DNA of 64,000 nucleotides from Rhabditoides inermis. Lineage: Eukaryota > Nematoda > Chromadorea > Rhabditida > Rhabditidae. Positions 48,601-61,899 of this stretch are shown one piece after another. Each line of letters begins with the position of its first letter. Within the stretch, counting starts at the first letter, position 1. Under the pieces are notes generated by a model that saw only the letters and a program-made list of their open reading frames with translations, did not search any database and was not told the origin of the DNA. The DNA is taken from NCBI GenBank assembly GCA_963966185.1, contig CAWZYM010000001.1, forward strand, positions 248,001-312,000, in the 5' to 3' direction. Position numbers and translations under genes: made by a program.

Positions 48601-51600
48601 CCAGTTTATCAAAGATTCATGACTTTCGGAATTTGAAACTTTTCTCACTCACTGATCACCTTTATCCTTTCTCTCTCGCAGTTTGTCGACTGGGCGTTGA
48701 TCGCCACAGTCTCATTTTTTTCTAGTTTCGCTAACTCGCATGAGCATCATGTATCGAATTTCACTCCGTTTGGTAACAAAGTTCTAGAAAGGGTTTTTGA
48801 GATCATTTACAATGGTAAACAGTATGCGTCCCCACAGGGGTGTGAAATCGCTACATCAAAGCAGGGCAATGAAGTGCATAAATACTATCCACTCAATCGA
48901 TGTCGATCCAACGGGAGAGGCCCAGTTTATAGAAGATTCATGACTGTGTTCGGAATTTGAAACTTTTCTCACTCACTGATCACCTTTATCCCTTCTCTCT
49001 CGCAGTTTGTCGACTGGGCGTTGATCGCCACAGTCTCGATTTTTTTAGTTTCGCAAACTCGCATGAGCATCATGTATCGAATTTCACTCCGTATGGTAAC
49101 AAAGTTCTAGAAAGGGTTTTTGAGATAATTTACAATGGTAAACAGTATGCGTCCCCACAGGGGTGTGAAATCGCTACAATAAAACAGGGCAATGAAGTGC
49201 ATGAATACTATCCACTCAATCGATGTCGATCCAACGGGAGAGGCCCAGTTTATCAAAGATTCATGTCTGTGTTCGGAATTTGAAACTTTTCTCACTCACT
49301 GATCACCTTTATCTTTTCTCTCTCGCAGTTTGTCGACTGGGCGTTGATCGCCACAGTCTCATTTTTTCTAGTTTCGCTAACTCGCATGAGCATCATGTAT
49401 CGAATTTCACTCCGTATGGTAACAAAGTTCTAGAAAGAGTTTTTGAGATCATTTACAATGGTAAACAGTAAGCGTCCCCACAGGGGTGTGAAATCGCTAC
49501 ATCAAAACAGGGCAATGAAGTGCATAAATACTATCCACTCAATCGATGTCGATCCAACGGGAGAGGCCCAGTTTATCAAAGATTCATGACTTTCGAATTT
49601 GAAACTTTTCTCACTCACTGATCACCTTTATCCTTTCTCTCTCGCAGTTTGTCGACTGGGCGTTGATCGCCACAGTCTCATTTTTTTCTAGTTTCGCTAA
49701 CTCGCATGAGCATCATGTATCGAATTTCACTCCGTATGGTAACAAAGTTCTAGAAAGGGTTTTTGAGATCATTTACAATGGTAAACAGTATGCGTCCCCA
49801 CAGGGGTGTGAAATCGCTACATCAAAACAGGGCAATAAAGTGCATAAATACTATCCACTCAATCGATGTCGATCCAACGGGAGAGGCCCAGTTTATCAAA
49901 GATTCATGACTTTCGAATTTGAAACTTTTCTCACTCACTGATCACCTTTATCCTTTCTCTCTCGCAGTTTGTCGACTGGGCGTTGATCGCCACAATCTCA
50001 TTTTTTCTAGTTTTGCTAACTCGCATGAGCATCATGTATCGAATTTCACTCCGTATGGTAACAAAGTTCTAGAAAGAGTTTTTGAGATCATTTACAATGG
50101 TAAACAGTAAGCGTCCCCACAGGGGTGTGAAATCGCTACATCAAAACAGGGCAATGAAGTGCATAAATACTATCCACTCAATCGATGTCGATCCAACGGG
50201 AGAGGCCCAGTTTATCAAAGATTCATGACTTTCGGAATTTGAAACTTTTCTCACTCACTGATCACCTTTATCCTTTCTCTCTCGCAGTTTGTCGACTGGG
50301 CGTTGATCGCCACAGTCTCATTTGTTTCTAGTTTCGCTAACTCGCATGAGCATCATGTATCGAATTTCACTCCGTTTGGTAACAAAGTTCTAGAAAGGGG
50401 TTTCTTTTTAAAATCATTTACAATGGTAAACAGTAAGCGTCCCCACAGGGGTGTGAAATCGCTACTTCAAAACAGGGCAATGAAGTGCATAAATACTATC
50501 CACTCAATCGATGTCGATCCAACGGGAGAGGCCCAGTTTATAGAAGATTCATGACTTTAGGAATTTGAAACTTTTCTCACTCCCTGATCACCTTTATCCT
50601 TTCTCTCTCGCAGTTTGTCGACTGGGCGTTGATCGCCACAGTCTTTTTTTTTTAGTTTCGCTAACTCGCATGAGCATCATGTATCGAATTTCACTCCGTA
50701 TGGTAACAAAGTTCTAGAAAGGGTTTTTGAGATCATTTACAATGGTAAACAGTATGCGTCCCCACAGGGGTGTGAAATCGCTACATCAAAGCAGGGCAAT
50801 GAAGTGCATAAATACTATCCACTCAATCGATGTCGATCCAACGGGAGAGGCCCAGTTTATAGAAGATTCATGACTGTGTTCGGAATTTGAAACTTTTCTC
50901 ACTCACTGATCACCTTTATCCCTTCTCTCTCGCAGTTTGTCGACTGGGCGTTGATCGCCACAGTCTCGATTTTTTTAGTTTCGCAAACTCGCATGAGCAT
51001 CATGTATCGAATTTCACTCCGTATGGTAACAAAGTTCTAGAAAGGGTTTCTGAGATAATTTACAATGGTAAACAGTATGCGTCCCCACAGGGGTGTGAAA
51101 TCGCTACAATAAAACAGGGCAATGAAGTGCATGAATACTATCCACTCAATCGATGTCGATCCAACGGGAGAGGCCCATTTTATAAAAGATTCATGAGTGT
51201 GTTCAGAATTTGAAACTTTTCTCACTCACTGAACACCTTTATTCTTTCTCTCTCGCAGTTTGTCGACTGGGCGTTGATAGCCACAGTCTCTTTTTTTTCT
51301 AGTTTCGCTAACTCGCATGAGCATCATGTATCGAATTTCACTCCGTATGGTAACAAAGTTCTAGAAAGAGTTTTTGAGATCATTTACAATGGTAAACAGT
51401 AAGCGTCCCCACAGGGGTGTGAAATCGCTACATCAAAACAGGGCAATGAAGTGCATAAATACTATCCACTCAATCGATGTCGATCCAACGGGAGAGGCCC
51501 AGTTTATCAAAGATTCATGACTTTCGGAATTTGAAACTTTTCTCACTCACTGATCACCTTTATCCTTTCTCTCTCGCAGTTTGTCGACTGGGCGTTGATC

Positions 51601-54054
51601 GCCACAGTCTCATTTGTTTCTAGTTTCGCTAACTCGCATGAGCATCATGTATCGAATTTCACTCCGTTTGGTAACAAAGTTCTAGAAAGGGGTTTCTTTT
51701 TAAAATCATTTACAATGGTAAACAGTAAGCGTCCCCACAGGGGTGTGAAATCGCTACTTCAAAACAGGGCAATGAAGTGCATAAATACTATCCACTCAAT
51801 CGATGTCGATCCAACGGGAGAGGCCCAGTTTATAGAAGATTCATGACTTTAGGAATTTGAAACTTTTCTCACTCCCTGATCACCTTTATCCTTTCTCTCT
51901 CGCAGTTTGTCGACTGGGCGTTGATCGCCACAGTCTTTTTTTTTAGTTTCGCTAACTCGCATGAGCATCATGTATCGAATTTCACTCCGTATGGTAACAA
52001 AGTTCTAGAAAGGGTTTTTGAGATCATTTACAATGGTAAACAGTATGCGTCCCCACAGGGGTGTGAAATCGCTACATCAAAGCAGGGCAATGAAGTGCAT
52101 AAATACTATCCACTCAATCGATGTCGATCCAACGGGAGAGGCCCAGTTTATAGAAGATTCATGACTGTGTTCGGAATTTGAAACTTTTCTCACTCACTGA
52201 TCACCTTTATCCCTTCTCTCTCGCAGTTTGTCGACTGGGCGTTGATCGCCACAGTCTCGATTTTTTTAGTTTCGCAAACTCGCATGAGCATCATGTATCG
52301 AATTTCACTCCGTATGGTAACAAAGTTCTAGAAAGAGTTTTTGAGATCATTTACAATGGTAAACAGTAAGCGTCCCCACAGGGGTGTGAAATCGCTACAT
52401 CAAAACAGGGCAATGAAGTGCATAAATACTATCCACTCAATCGATGTCGATCCAACGGGAGAGGCCCAGTTTATCAAAGATTCATGACTTTCGGAATTTG
52501 AAACTTTTCTCACTCACTGATCACCTTTATCCTTTCTCTCTCGCAGTTTGTCGACTGGGCGTTGATCGCCACAATCTCATTTTTTCTAGTTTCGCTAACT
52601 CGCATGAGCATCATGTATCGAATTTCACTCCGTATGGTAACAAAGTTCTAGAAAGAGTTTTTGAGATCATTTACAATGGTAAACAGTAAGCGTCCCCACA
52701 GGGGTGTGAAATCGCTACATCAAAACAGGGCAATGAAGTGCATAAATACTATCCACTCAATCGATGTCGATCCAACGGGAGAGGCCCAGTTTATCAAAGA
52801 TTCATGACTTTCGGAATTTGAAACTTTTCTCACTCACTGATCACCTTTATCCTTTCTCTCTCGCAGTTTGTCGACTGGGCGTTGATCGCCACAGTCTCAT
52901 TTTTTTCTAGTTTCGCTAACTCGCATGAGCATCATGTATCGAATTTCACTCCGTTTGGTAACAAAGTTCTAGAAAGGGGGTTTTTTTTTAAATCATTTAC
53001 AATGGTAAACAGTAAGCGTCCCCACAGGGGTGTGAAATCGCTACATCAAAACAGGGCAAGGAAGTGCATAAATACTATCCACTCAATCGATGTCGATCCA
53101 ACGGGAGAGGCCCAGTTTATCAAAGATTCATGACTTTCGGAATTTGAAACTTTTCTCACTCACTGATCACCTTTATCCTTTCTCTCTCGCAGTTTGTCGA
53201 CTGGGCGTTGATCGCCACAGTCTCATTTGTTTCTAGTTTCGCTAACTCGCATGAGCATCATGTATCGAATTTCACTCCGTTTGGTAACAAAGTTCTAGAA
53301 AGGGTTTTTGAGATCATTTACAATGGTAAACAGTATGCGTCCCCACAGGGGTGTGAAATCGCTACATCAAAGCAGGGCAATGAAGTGCATAAATACTATC
53401 CACTCAATCGATGTCGATCCAACGGGAGAGGCCCAGTTTATAGAAGATTCATGACTGTGTTCGGAATTTGAAACTTTTCTCACTCACTGATCACCTTTAT
53501 CCCTTCTCTCTCGCAGTTTGTCGACTGGGCGTTGATCGCCACAGTCTCGATTTTTTTAGTTTCGCAAACTCGCATGAGCATCATGTATCGAATTTCACTC
53601 CGTATGGTAACAAAGTTCTAGAAAGGGTTTTTGAGATAATTTACAATGGTAAACAGTATGCGTCCCCACAGGGGTGTGAAATCGCTACAATAAAACAGGG
53701 CAATGAAGTGCATGAATACTATCCACTCAATCGATGTCGATCCAACGGGAGAGGCCCAGTTTATCAAAGATTCATGTCTGTGTTCGGAATTTGAAACTTT
53801 TCTCACTCACTGATCACCTTTATCTTTTCTCTCTCGCAGTTTGTCGACTGGGCGTTGATCGCCACAGTCTCATTTTTTCTAGTTTCGCTAACTCGCATGA
53901 GCATCATGTATCGAATTTCACTCCGTATGGTAACAAAGTTCTAGAAAGAGTTTTTGAGATCATTTACAATGGTAAACAGTAAGCGTCCCCACAGGGGTGT
54001 GAAATCGCTACATCAAAACAGGGCAATGAAGTGCATAAATACTATTCACTCAAT
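48601..54054 (+). repeat. R-type domain with a 4,511-bp offset repeat
   Basis: Monomers at about 48720-49590 (CCGTTTGG with GAGATC, then e type, then TCATGTCTGTG) recur at 53231-54101 with 4,511 bp offset. A four-unit step of 1,292 bp links the GGGGTTTCTTTTTAAAATC monomers at 50303 and 51595. Chimeric e-head monomers occur near 52259-52340. GGGGGTTTTTTTTTAAATC near 52977 shows the variable second T-run. All sequence is satellite. Confidence 0.83.
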
Positions 54055-55410
54055 CGATGTCGATCCAACGGGAGAGGCCCAGTTTATCAAAGATTCATGA
54101 CTGTGTTCGGAATTTGAAATTTTTCTCACTCACTGATCACCTTTATCCTTTCTCTCTCGCAGTTTGTCGACTGGGCGTTGATCGCCACAGTCTCATTTTT
54201 TTCTAGTTTCGCTAACTCGCATGAGCATCATGTATCGAATTTCACTCCGTATGGTAACAAAGTTCTAGAAAGAGTTTTTGAGATCATTTACAATGGTAAA
54301 CAGTAAGCGTCCCCACAGGGGTGTGAAATCGCTACATCAAAACAGGGCAATGAAGTGCATAAATACTATCCACTCAATCGATGTCGATCCAACGGGAGAG
54401 GCCCAGTTTATCAAAGATTCATGACTTTCGAATTTGAAACTTTTCTCACTCACTGATCACCTTTATCCTTTCTCTCTCGCAGTTTGTCGACTGGGCGTTG
54501 ATCGCCACAATCTCATTTTTTCTAGTTTTGCTAACTCGCATGAGCATCATGTATCGAATTTCACTCCGTATGGTAACAAAGTTCTAGAAAGAGTTTTTGA
54601 GATCATTTACAATGGTAAACAGTAAGCGTCCCCACAGGGGTGTGAAATCGCTACATCAAAACAGGGCAATGAAGTGCATAAATACTATCCACTCAATCGA
54701 TGTCGATCCAACGGGAGAGGCCCAGTTTATCAAAGATTCATGACTTTCGGAATTTGAAACTTTTCTCACTCACTGATCACCTTTATCCTTTCTCTCTCGC
54801 AGTTTGTCGACTGGGCGTTGATCGCCACAATCTCATTTTTTCTAGTTTCGCTAACTCGCATGAGCATCATGTATCGAATTTCACTCCGTATGGTAACAAA
54901 GTTCTAGAAAGAGTTTTTGAGATCATTTACAATGGTAAACAGTAAGCGTCCCCACAGGGGTGTGAAATCGCTACATCAAAACAGGGCAATGAAGTGCATA
55001 AATACTATCCACTCAATCGATGTCGATCCAACGGGAGAGGCCCAGTTTATCAAAGATTCATGACTTTCGGAATTTGAAACTTTTCTCACTCACTGATCAC
55101 CTTTATCCTTTCTCTCTCGCAGTTTGTCGACTGGGCGTTGATCGCCACAGTCTCATTTGTTTCTAGTTTCGCTAACTCGCATGAGCATCATGTATCGAAT
55201 TTCACTCCGTTTGGTAACAAAGTTCTAGAAAGGGGTTTCTTTTTAAAATCATTTACAATGGTAAACAGTAAGCGTCCCCACAGGGGTGTGAAATCGCTAC
55301 TTCAAAACAGGGCAATGAAGTGCATAAATACTATCCACTCAATCGATGTCGATCCAACGGGAGAGGCCCAGTTTATAGAAGATTCATGACTTTAGGAATT
55401 TGAAACTTTT
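54055..55410 (+). repeat. R-type 5-unit duplication, copy 1 (1,607 bp offset)
   Basis: The order GAAATTTTTCTC monomer, GACTTTCGAATTTG/ACAATCTC monomer, ACAATCTC monomer, CATTTGTTTCTAG/GGGGTTTC monomer is repeated at 55662-57000. One difference is CTTCAAAAC near 55299 against CATCAAAAC near 56906. The left limit is TATTCACTC (near 54044) against TATCCACTC. Confidence 0.84.
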
Positions 55411-55661
55411 CTCACTCCCTGATCACCTTTATCCTTTCTCTCTCGCAGTTTGTCGACTGGGCGTTGATCGCCACAGTCTTTTTTTTTAGTTTTGCTAACT
55501 CGCATGAGCATCATGTATCGAATTTCACTCCGTATGGTAACAAAGTTCTAGAAAGGGTTTTTGAGATCATTTACAATGGTAAACATTAAGCGTCCCCACA
55601 GGGGTGTGAAATCGCTACATCAAAGCAGGGCAATGAAGTGCATAAATACTATCCACTCAAT

Positions 55662-57000
55662 CGATGTCGATCCAACGGGAGAGGCCCAGTTTATCAAAGA
55701 TTCATGACTGTGTTCGGAATTTGAAATTTTTCTCACTCACTGATCACCTTTATCCTTTCTCTCTCGCAGTTTGTCGACTGGGCGTTGATCGCCACAGTCT
55801 CATTTTTTTCTAGTTTCGCTAACTCGCATGAGCATCATGTATCGAATTTCACTCCGTATGGTAACAAAGTTCTAGAAAGAGTTTTTGAGATCATTTACAA
55901 TGGTAAACAGTAAGCGTCCCCACAGGGGTGTGAAATCGCTACATCAAAACAGGGCAATGAAGTGCATAAATACTATCCACTCAATCGATGTCGATCCAAC
56001 GGGAGAGGCCCAGTTTATCAAAGATTCATGACTTTCGAATTTGAAACTTTTCTCACTCACTGATCACCTTTATCCTTTCTCTCTCGCAGTTTGTCGACTG
56101 GGCGTTGATCGCCACAATCTCATTTTTTCTAGTTTTGCTAACTCGCATGAGCATCATGTATCGAATTTCACTCCGTATGGTAACAAAGTTCTAGAAAGAG
56201 TTTTTGAGATCATTTACAATGGTAAACAGTAAGCGTCCCCACAGGGGTGTGAAATCGCTACATCAAAACAGGGCAATGAAGTGCATAAATACTATCCACT
56301 CAATCGATGTCGATCCAACGGGAGAGGCCCAGTTTATCAAAGATTCATGACTTTCGGAATTTGAAACTTTTCTCACTCACTGATCACCTTTATCCTTTCT
56401 CTCTCGCAGTTTGTCGACTGGGCGTTGATCGCCACAATCTCATTTTTTCTAGTTTCGCTAACTCGCATGAGCATCATGTATCGAATTTCACTCCGTATGG
56501 TAACAAAGTTCTAGAAAGAGTTTTTGAGATCATTTACAATGGTAAACAGTAAGCGTCCCCACAGGGGTGTGAAATCGCTACATCAAAACAGGGCAATGAA
56601 GTGCATAAATACTATCCACTCAATCGATGTCGATCCAACGGGAGAGGCCCAGTTTATCAAAGATTCATGACTTTCGGAATTTGAAACTTTTCTCACTCAC
56701 TGATCACCTTTATCCTTTCTCTCTCGCAGTTTGTCGACTGGGCGTTGATCGCCACAGTCTCATTTGTTTCTAGTTTCGCTAACTCGCATGAGCATCATGT
56801 ATCGAATTTCACTCCGTTTGGTAACAAAGTTCTAGAAAGGGGTTTCTTTTTAAAATCATTTACAATGGTAAACAGTAAGCGTCCCCACAGGGGTGTGAAA
56901 TCGCTACATCAAAACAGGGCAATGAAGTGCATAAATACTATCCACTCAATCGATGTCGATCCAACGGGAGAGGCCCAGTTTATAGAAGATTCATGACTTT
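55662..57000 (+). repeat. R-type 5-unit duplication, copy 2
   Basis: Counterpart of 54055-55410 at 1,607 bp. It is preceded by a monomer with GGTAAACATTAAGC (near 55582), a variant that recurs only near 58487 and 62988, so it links this block to the duplication at 57-64 kb. Confidence 0.84.
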
Positions 57001-57069
57001 AGGAATTTGAAACTTTTCTCACTCACTGATCACCTTTATCCTTTCTCTCTCGCAGTTTGTCGACTGGGC

Positions 57070-59335
57070 GTTGATCGCCACAATCTCATTTTTTCTAGTT
57101 TCGCTAACTCGCATGAGCATCATGTATCGAATTTCACTCCGTATGGTAACAAAGTTCTAGAAAGAGTTTTTGAGATCATTTACAATGGTAAACAGTAAGC
57201 GTCCCCACAGGGGTGTGAAATCGCTACATCAAAACAGGGCAATGAAGTGCATAAATACTATCCACTCAATCGATGTCGATCCAACGGGAGAGGCCCAGTT
57301 TATCAAAGATTCATGACTTTCGGAATTTGAAACTTTTCTCACTCACTGATCACCTTTATCCTTTCTCTCTCGCAGTTTGTCGACTGGGCGTTGATCGCCA
57401 CAATCTCATTTTTTCTAGTTTCGCTAACTCGCATGAGCATCATGTATCGAATTTCACTCCGTATGGTAACAAAGTTCTAGAAAGAGTTTTTGAGATCATT
57501 TACAATGGTAAACAGTAAGCGTCCCCACAGGGGTGTGAAATCGCTACATCAAAACAGGGCAATGAAGTGCATAAATACTATCCACTCAATCGATGTCGAT
57601 CCAACGGGAGAGGCCCAGTTTATCAAAGATTCATGACTTTCGGAATTTGAAACTTTTCTCACTCACTGATCACCTTTATCCTTTCTCTCTCGCAGTTTGT
57701 CGACTGGGCGTTGATCGCCACAGTCTCATTTGTTTCTAGTTTCGCTAACTCGCATGAGCATCATGTATCGAATTTCACTCCGTTTGGTAACAAAGTTCTA
57801 GAAAGGGGTTTCTTTTTAAAATCATTTACAATGGTAAACAGTAAGCGTCCCCACAGGGGTGTGAAATCGCTACTTCAAAACAGGGCAATGAAGTGCATAA
57901 ATACTATCCACTCAATCGATGTCGATCCAACGGGAGAGGCCCAGTTTATAGAAGATTCATGACTTTAGGAATTTGAAACTTTTCTCACTCCCTGATCACC
58001 TTTATCCTTTCTCTCTCGCAGTTTGTCGACTGGGCGTTGATCGCCACAGTCTCATTTGTTTCTAGTTTTGCTAACTCGCATGAGCATCATGTATCGAATT
58101 TCACTCCGTTTGGTAACAAAGTTCTAGAAAGGGGTTTCTTTTTAAAATCATTTACAATGGTAAACAGTAAGCGTCCCCACAGGGGTGTGAAATCGCTACT
58201 TCAAAACAGGGCAATGAAGTGCATAAATACTATCCACTCAATCGATGTCGATCCAACGGGAGAGGCCCAGTTTATAGAAGATTCATGACTTTAGGAATTT
58301 GAAACTTTTCTCACTCCCTGATCACCTTTATCCTTTCTCTCTCGCAGTTTGTCGACTGGGCGTTGATCGCCACAGTCTTTTTTTTTTAGTTTCGCTAACT
58401 CGCATGAGCATCATGTATCGAATTTCACTCCGTATGGTAACAAAGTTCTAGAAAGGGTTTTTGAGATCATTTACAATGGTAAACATTAAGCGTCCCCACA
58501 GGGGTGTGAAATCGCTACATCAAAGCAGGGCAATGAAGTGCATAAATACTATCCACTCAATCGATGTCGATCCAACGGGAGAGGCCCAGTTTATAGAAGA
58601 TTCATGAGTGTGTTCAGAATTTGAAACTTTTCTCACTCACTGAACACCTTTATTCTTTCTCTCTCGCAGTTTGTCGACTGGGCGTTGATAGCCACAGTCT
58701 CTTTTTTTTCTAGTTTCGCTAACTCGCATGAGCATCATGTATCGAATTTCACTCCGTATGGTAACAAAGTTCTAGAAAGGTTTTTTGAGATCATTTACAA
58801 TGGTAAACAGTATGCGTCCCCACAGGGGTGTGAAATCGCTACATCAAAACAGAGCAATGAAGTGCATAAATACTATCCACTCAATCGATGTCGATCCAAC
58901 GGGAGAGGCCCAGTTTATAGAAGATTCATGACTTTAGGAATTCGAAACTTTTCTCACTCCCTGATCACCTTTATCCTTTCTCTCTCGCAGTTTGTCGACT
59001 GGGCGTTGATCGCCACAGTCTTTTTTTTTTAGTTTCGCTAACTCGCATGAGCATCATGTATCGAATTTCACTCCGTATGGTAACAAAGTTCTAGAAAGGG
59101 TTTTTGAGATCATTTACAATGGTAAACAGTATGCGTCCCCACAGGGGTGTGAAATCGCTACATCAAAGCAGGGCAATGAAGTGCATAAATACTATCCGCT
59201 CAATCGATGTCGATCCAACGGGAGAGGCCCAGTTTATCAAAGATTCATGTCTGTGTTCGGAATTTGAAACTTTTCTCACTCACTGATCACCTTTATCTTT
59301 TCTCTCTCGCAGTTTGTCGACTGGGCGTTGATCGC
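57070..59335 (+). repeat. R-type duplication, copy 1 (offset 4,832 then 4,505 bp)
   Basis: Matches 61900-63840. The offset is 4,832 bp up to about 58036 and about 4,505 bp after about 58365, because this copy holds one extra CATTTGTTTCTAG/GGGGTTTC monomer (58037-58364). The right limit is ACAGTCTC near 59336 against ACAATCTC near 63841. ACTATCCGCTC near 59195 and 63700 is a rare shared change. Confidence 0.84.
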
Positions 59336-61899
59336 CACAGTCTCATTTTTTTCTAGTTTCGCTAACTCGCATGAGCATCATGTATCGAATTTCACTCCGT
59401 TTGGTAACAAAGTTCTAGAAAGGGTTTTTTTTTAAATCATTTACAATGGTAAACAGTAAGCGTCCCCACAGGGGTGTGAAATCGCTACATCAAAACAGGG
59501 CAAGGAAGTGCATAAATACTATCCACTCAATCGATGTCGATCCAACGGGAGAGGCCCAGTTTATCAAAGATTCATGACTTTCGGAATTTGAAACTTTTCT
59601 CACTCACTGATCACCTTTATCCTTTCTCTCTCGCAGTTTGTCGACTGGGCGTTGATCGCCACAGTCTTTTTTTTAGTTTCGCTAACTCGCATGAGCATCA
59701 TGTATCGAATTTCACTCCGTTTGGTAACAAAGTTCTAGAAAGGGGTTTTTTTTTTTAAATCATTTACAATGGTAAACAGTAAGCGTCCCCACAGGGGTGT
59801 GAAATCGCTACTTCAAAACAGGGCAATGAAGTGCATAAATACTATCCACTCAATCGATGTCGATCCAACGGGAGAGGCCCAGTTTATAGAAGATTCATGA
59901 CTTTAGGAATTTGAAACTTTTCTCACTCCCTGATCACCTTTATCCTTTCTCTCTCGCAGTTTGTCGACTGAGCGTTGATCGCCACAGTCTTTTTTTTTAG
60001 TTTCGCTAACTCGCATGAGCATCATGTATCGAATTTCACTCCGTATGGTAACAAAGTTCTAGAAAGGGTTTTTGAGATCATTTACAATGGTAAACAGTAT
60101 GCGTCCCCACAGGGGTGTGAAATCGCTACATCAAAGCAGGGCAATGAAGTGCATAAATACTATCCACTCAATCGATGTCGATCCAACGGGAGAGGCCCAG
60201 TTTATAGAAGATTCATGACTGTGTTCGAAATTTGAAACTTTTCTCACTCACTGATCACCTTTATCCCTTCTCTCTCGCAGTTTGTCGACTGGGCGTTGAT
60301 CGCCACAGTCTCGATTTTTTTAGTTTCGCAAACTCGCATGAGCATCATGTATCGAATTTCACACCGTATGGTAACAAAGTTCTAGAAAGAGTTTTTGAGA
60401 TCATTCACAATGGTAAACAGTATGCGTCCCCACAGGGGTGTGAAATCGCTACATCAAAACAGGGCAATGAAGTGCATAAATACTATCCACTCAATCGATG
60501 TCGATCCAACGGGAGAGGCCCATTTTATAAAAGATTCATGAGTGTGTTCAGAATTTGAAACTTTTCTCACTCACTGAACACCTTTATTCTTTCTCTCTCG
60601 CAGTTTGTCGACTGGGCGTTGATAGCCACAGTCTCATTTTTTTTCTAGTTTCGCTAACTCGCATGAGCATCATGTATCGAATTTCACTCCGTATGGTAAC
60701 AAAGTTCTAGAAAGGTTTTTTGAGATCATTTACAATGGTAAACAGTATGCGTCCCCACAGGGGTGTGAAATCGCTACATCAAAACAGAGCAATGAAGTGC
60801 ATAAATACTATCCACTCAATCGATGTCGATCCAACGGGAGAGGCCCAGTTTATAGAAGATTCATGACTTTAGGAATTCGAAACTTTTCTCACTCCCTGAT
60901 CACCTTTATCCTTTCTCTCTCGCAGTTTGTCGACTGGGCGTTGATCGCCACAGTCTTTTTTTTTAGTTTCGCTAACTCGCATGAGCATCATGTATCGAAT
61001 TTCACTCCGTATGGTAACAAAGTTCTAGAAAGGGTTTTTGAGATCATTTACAATGGTAAACAGTATGCGTCCCCACAGGGGTGTGAAATCGCTACATCAA
61101 AACAGGGCAATGAAGTGCATAAATACTATCCACTCAATCGATGTCGATCCAACGGGAGAGGCCCAGTTTATCAAAGATTCATGACTGTGTTCGGAATTTG
61201 AAATTTTTCTCACTCACTGATCACCTTTATCCTTTCTCTCTCGCAGTTTGTCGACTGGGCGTTGATCGCCACAGTCTCATTTTTTTCTAGTTTCGCTAAC
61301 TCGCATGAGCATCATGTATCGAATTTCACTCCGTATGGTAACAAAGTTCTAGAAAGAGTTTTTGAGATCATTTACAATGGTAAACAGTAAGCGTCCCCAC
61401 AGGGGTGTGAAATCGCTACATCAAAACAGGGCAATGAAGTGCATAAATACTATCCACTCAATCGATGTCGATCCAACGGGAGAGGCCCAGTTTATCAAAG
61501 ATTCATGACTTTCGAATTTGAAACTTTTCTCACTCACTGATCACCTTTATCCTTTCTCTCTCGCAGTTTGTCGACTGGGCGTTGATCGCCACAATCTCAT
61601 TTTTTTCTAGTTTTGCTAACTCGCATGAGCATCATGTATCGAATTTCACTCCGTATGGTAACAAAGTTCTAGAAAGAGTTTTTGAGATCATTTACAATGG
61701 TAAACAGTAAGCGTCCCCACAGGGGTGTGAAATCGCTACATCAAAACAGGGCAATGAAGTGCATAAATACTATCCACTCAATCGATGTCGATCCAACGGG
61801 AGAGGCCCAGTTTATCAAAGATTCATGACTTTCGGAATTTGAAACTTTTCTCACTCACTGATCACCTTTATCCTTTCTCTCTCGCAGTTTGTCGACTGG
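59336..61899 (+). repeat. R-type monomers between the two terminal blocks
   Basis: Eight monomers of mixed R type. They include a long second T-run before AAATC near 59745, GTCGACTGAGCG near 59966, TTCGAAATTTG near 60225, CACACCGTATGG near 60360 and an e-head chimera (CGATTTTTTT with CATTCACAATGG near 60312-60410). No gene or interruption. Confidence 0.82.
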
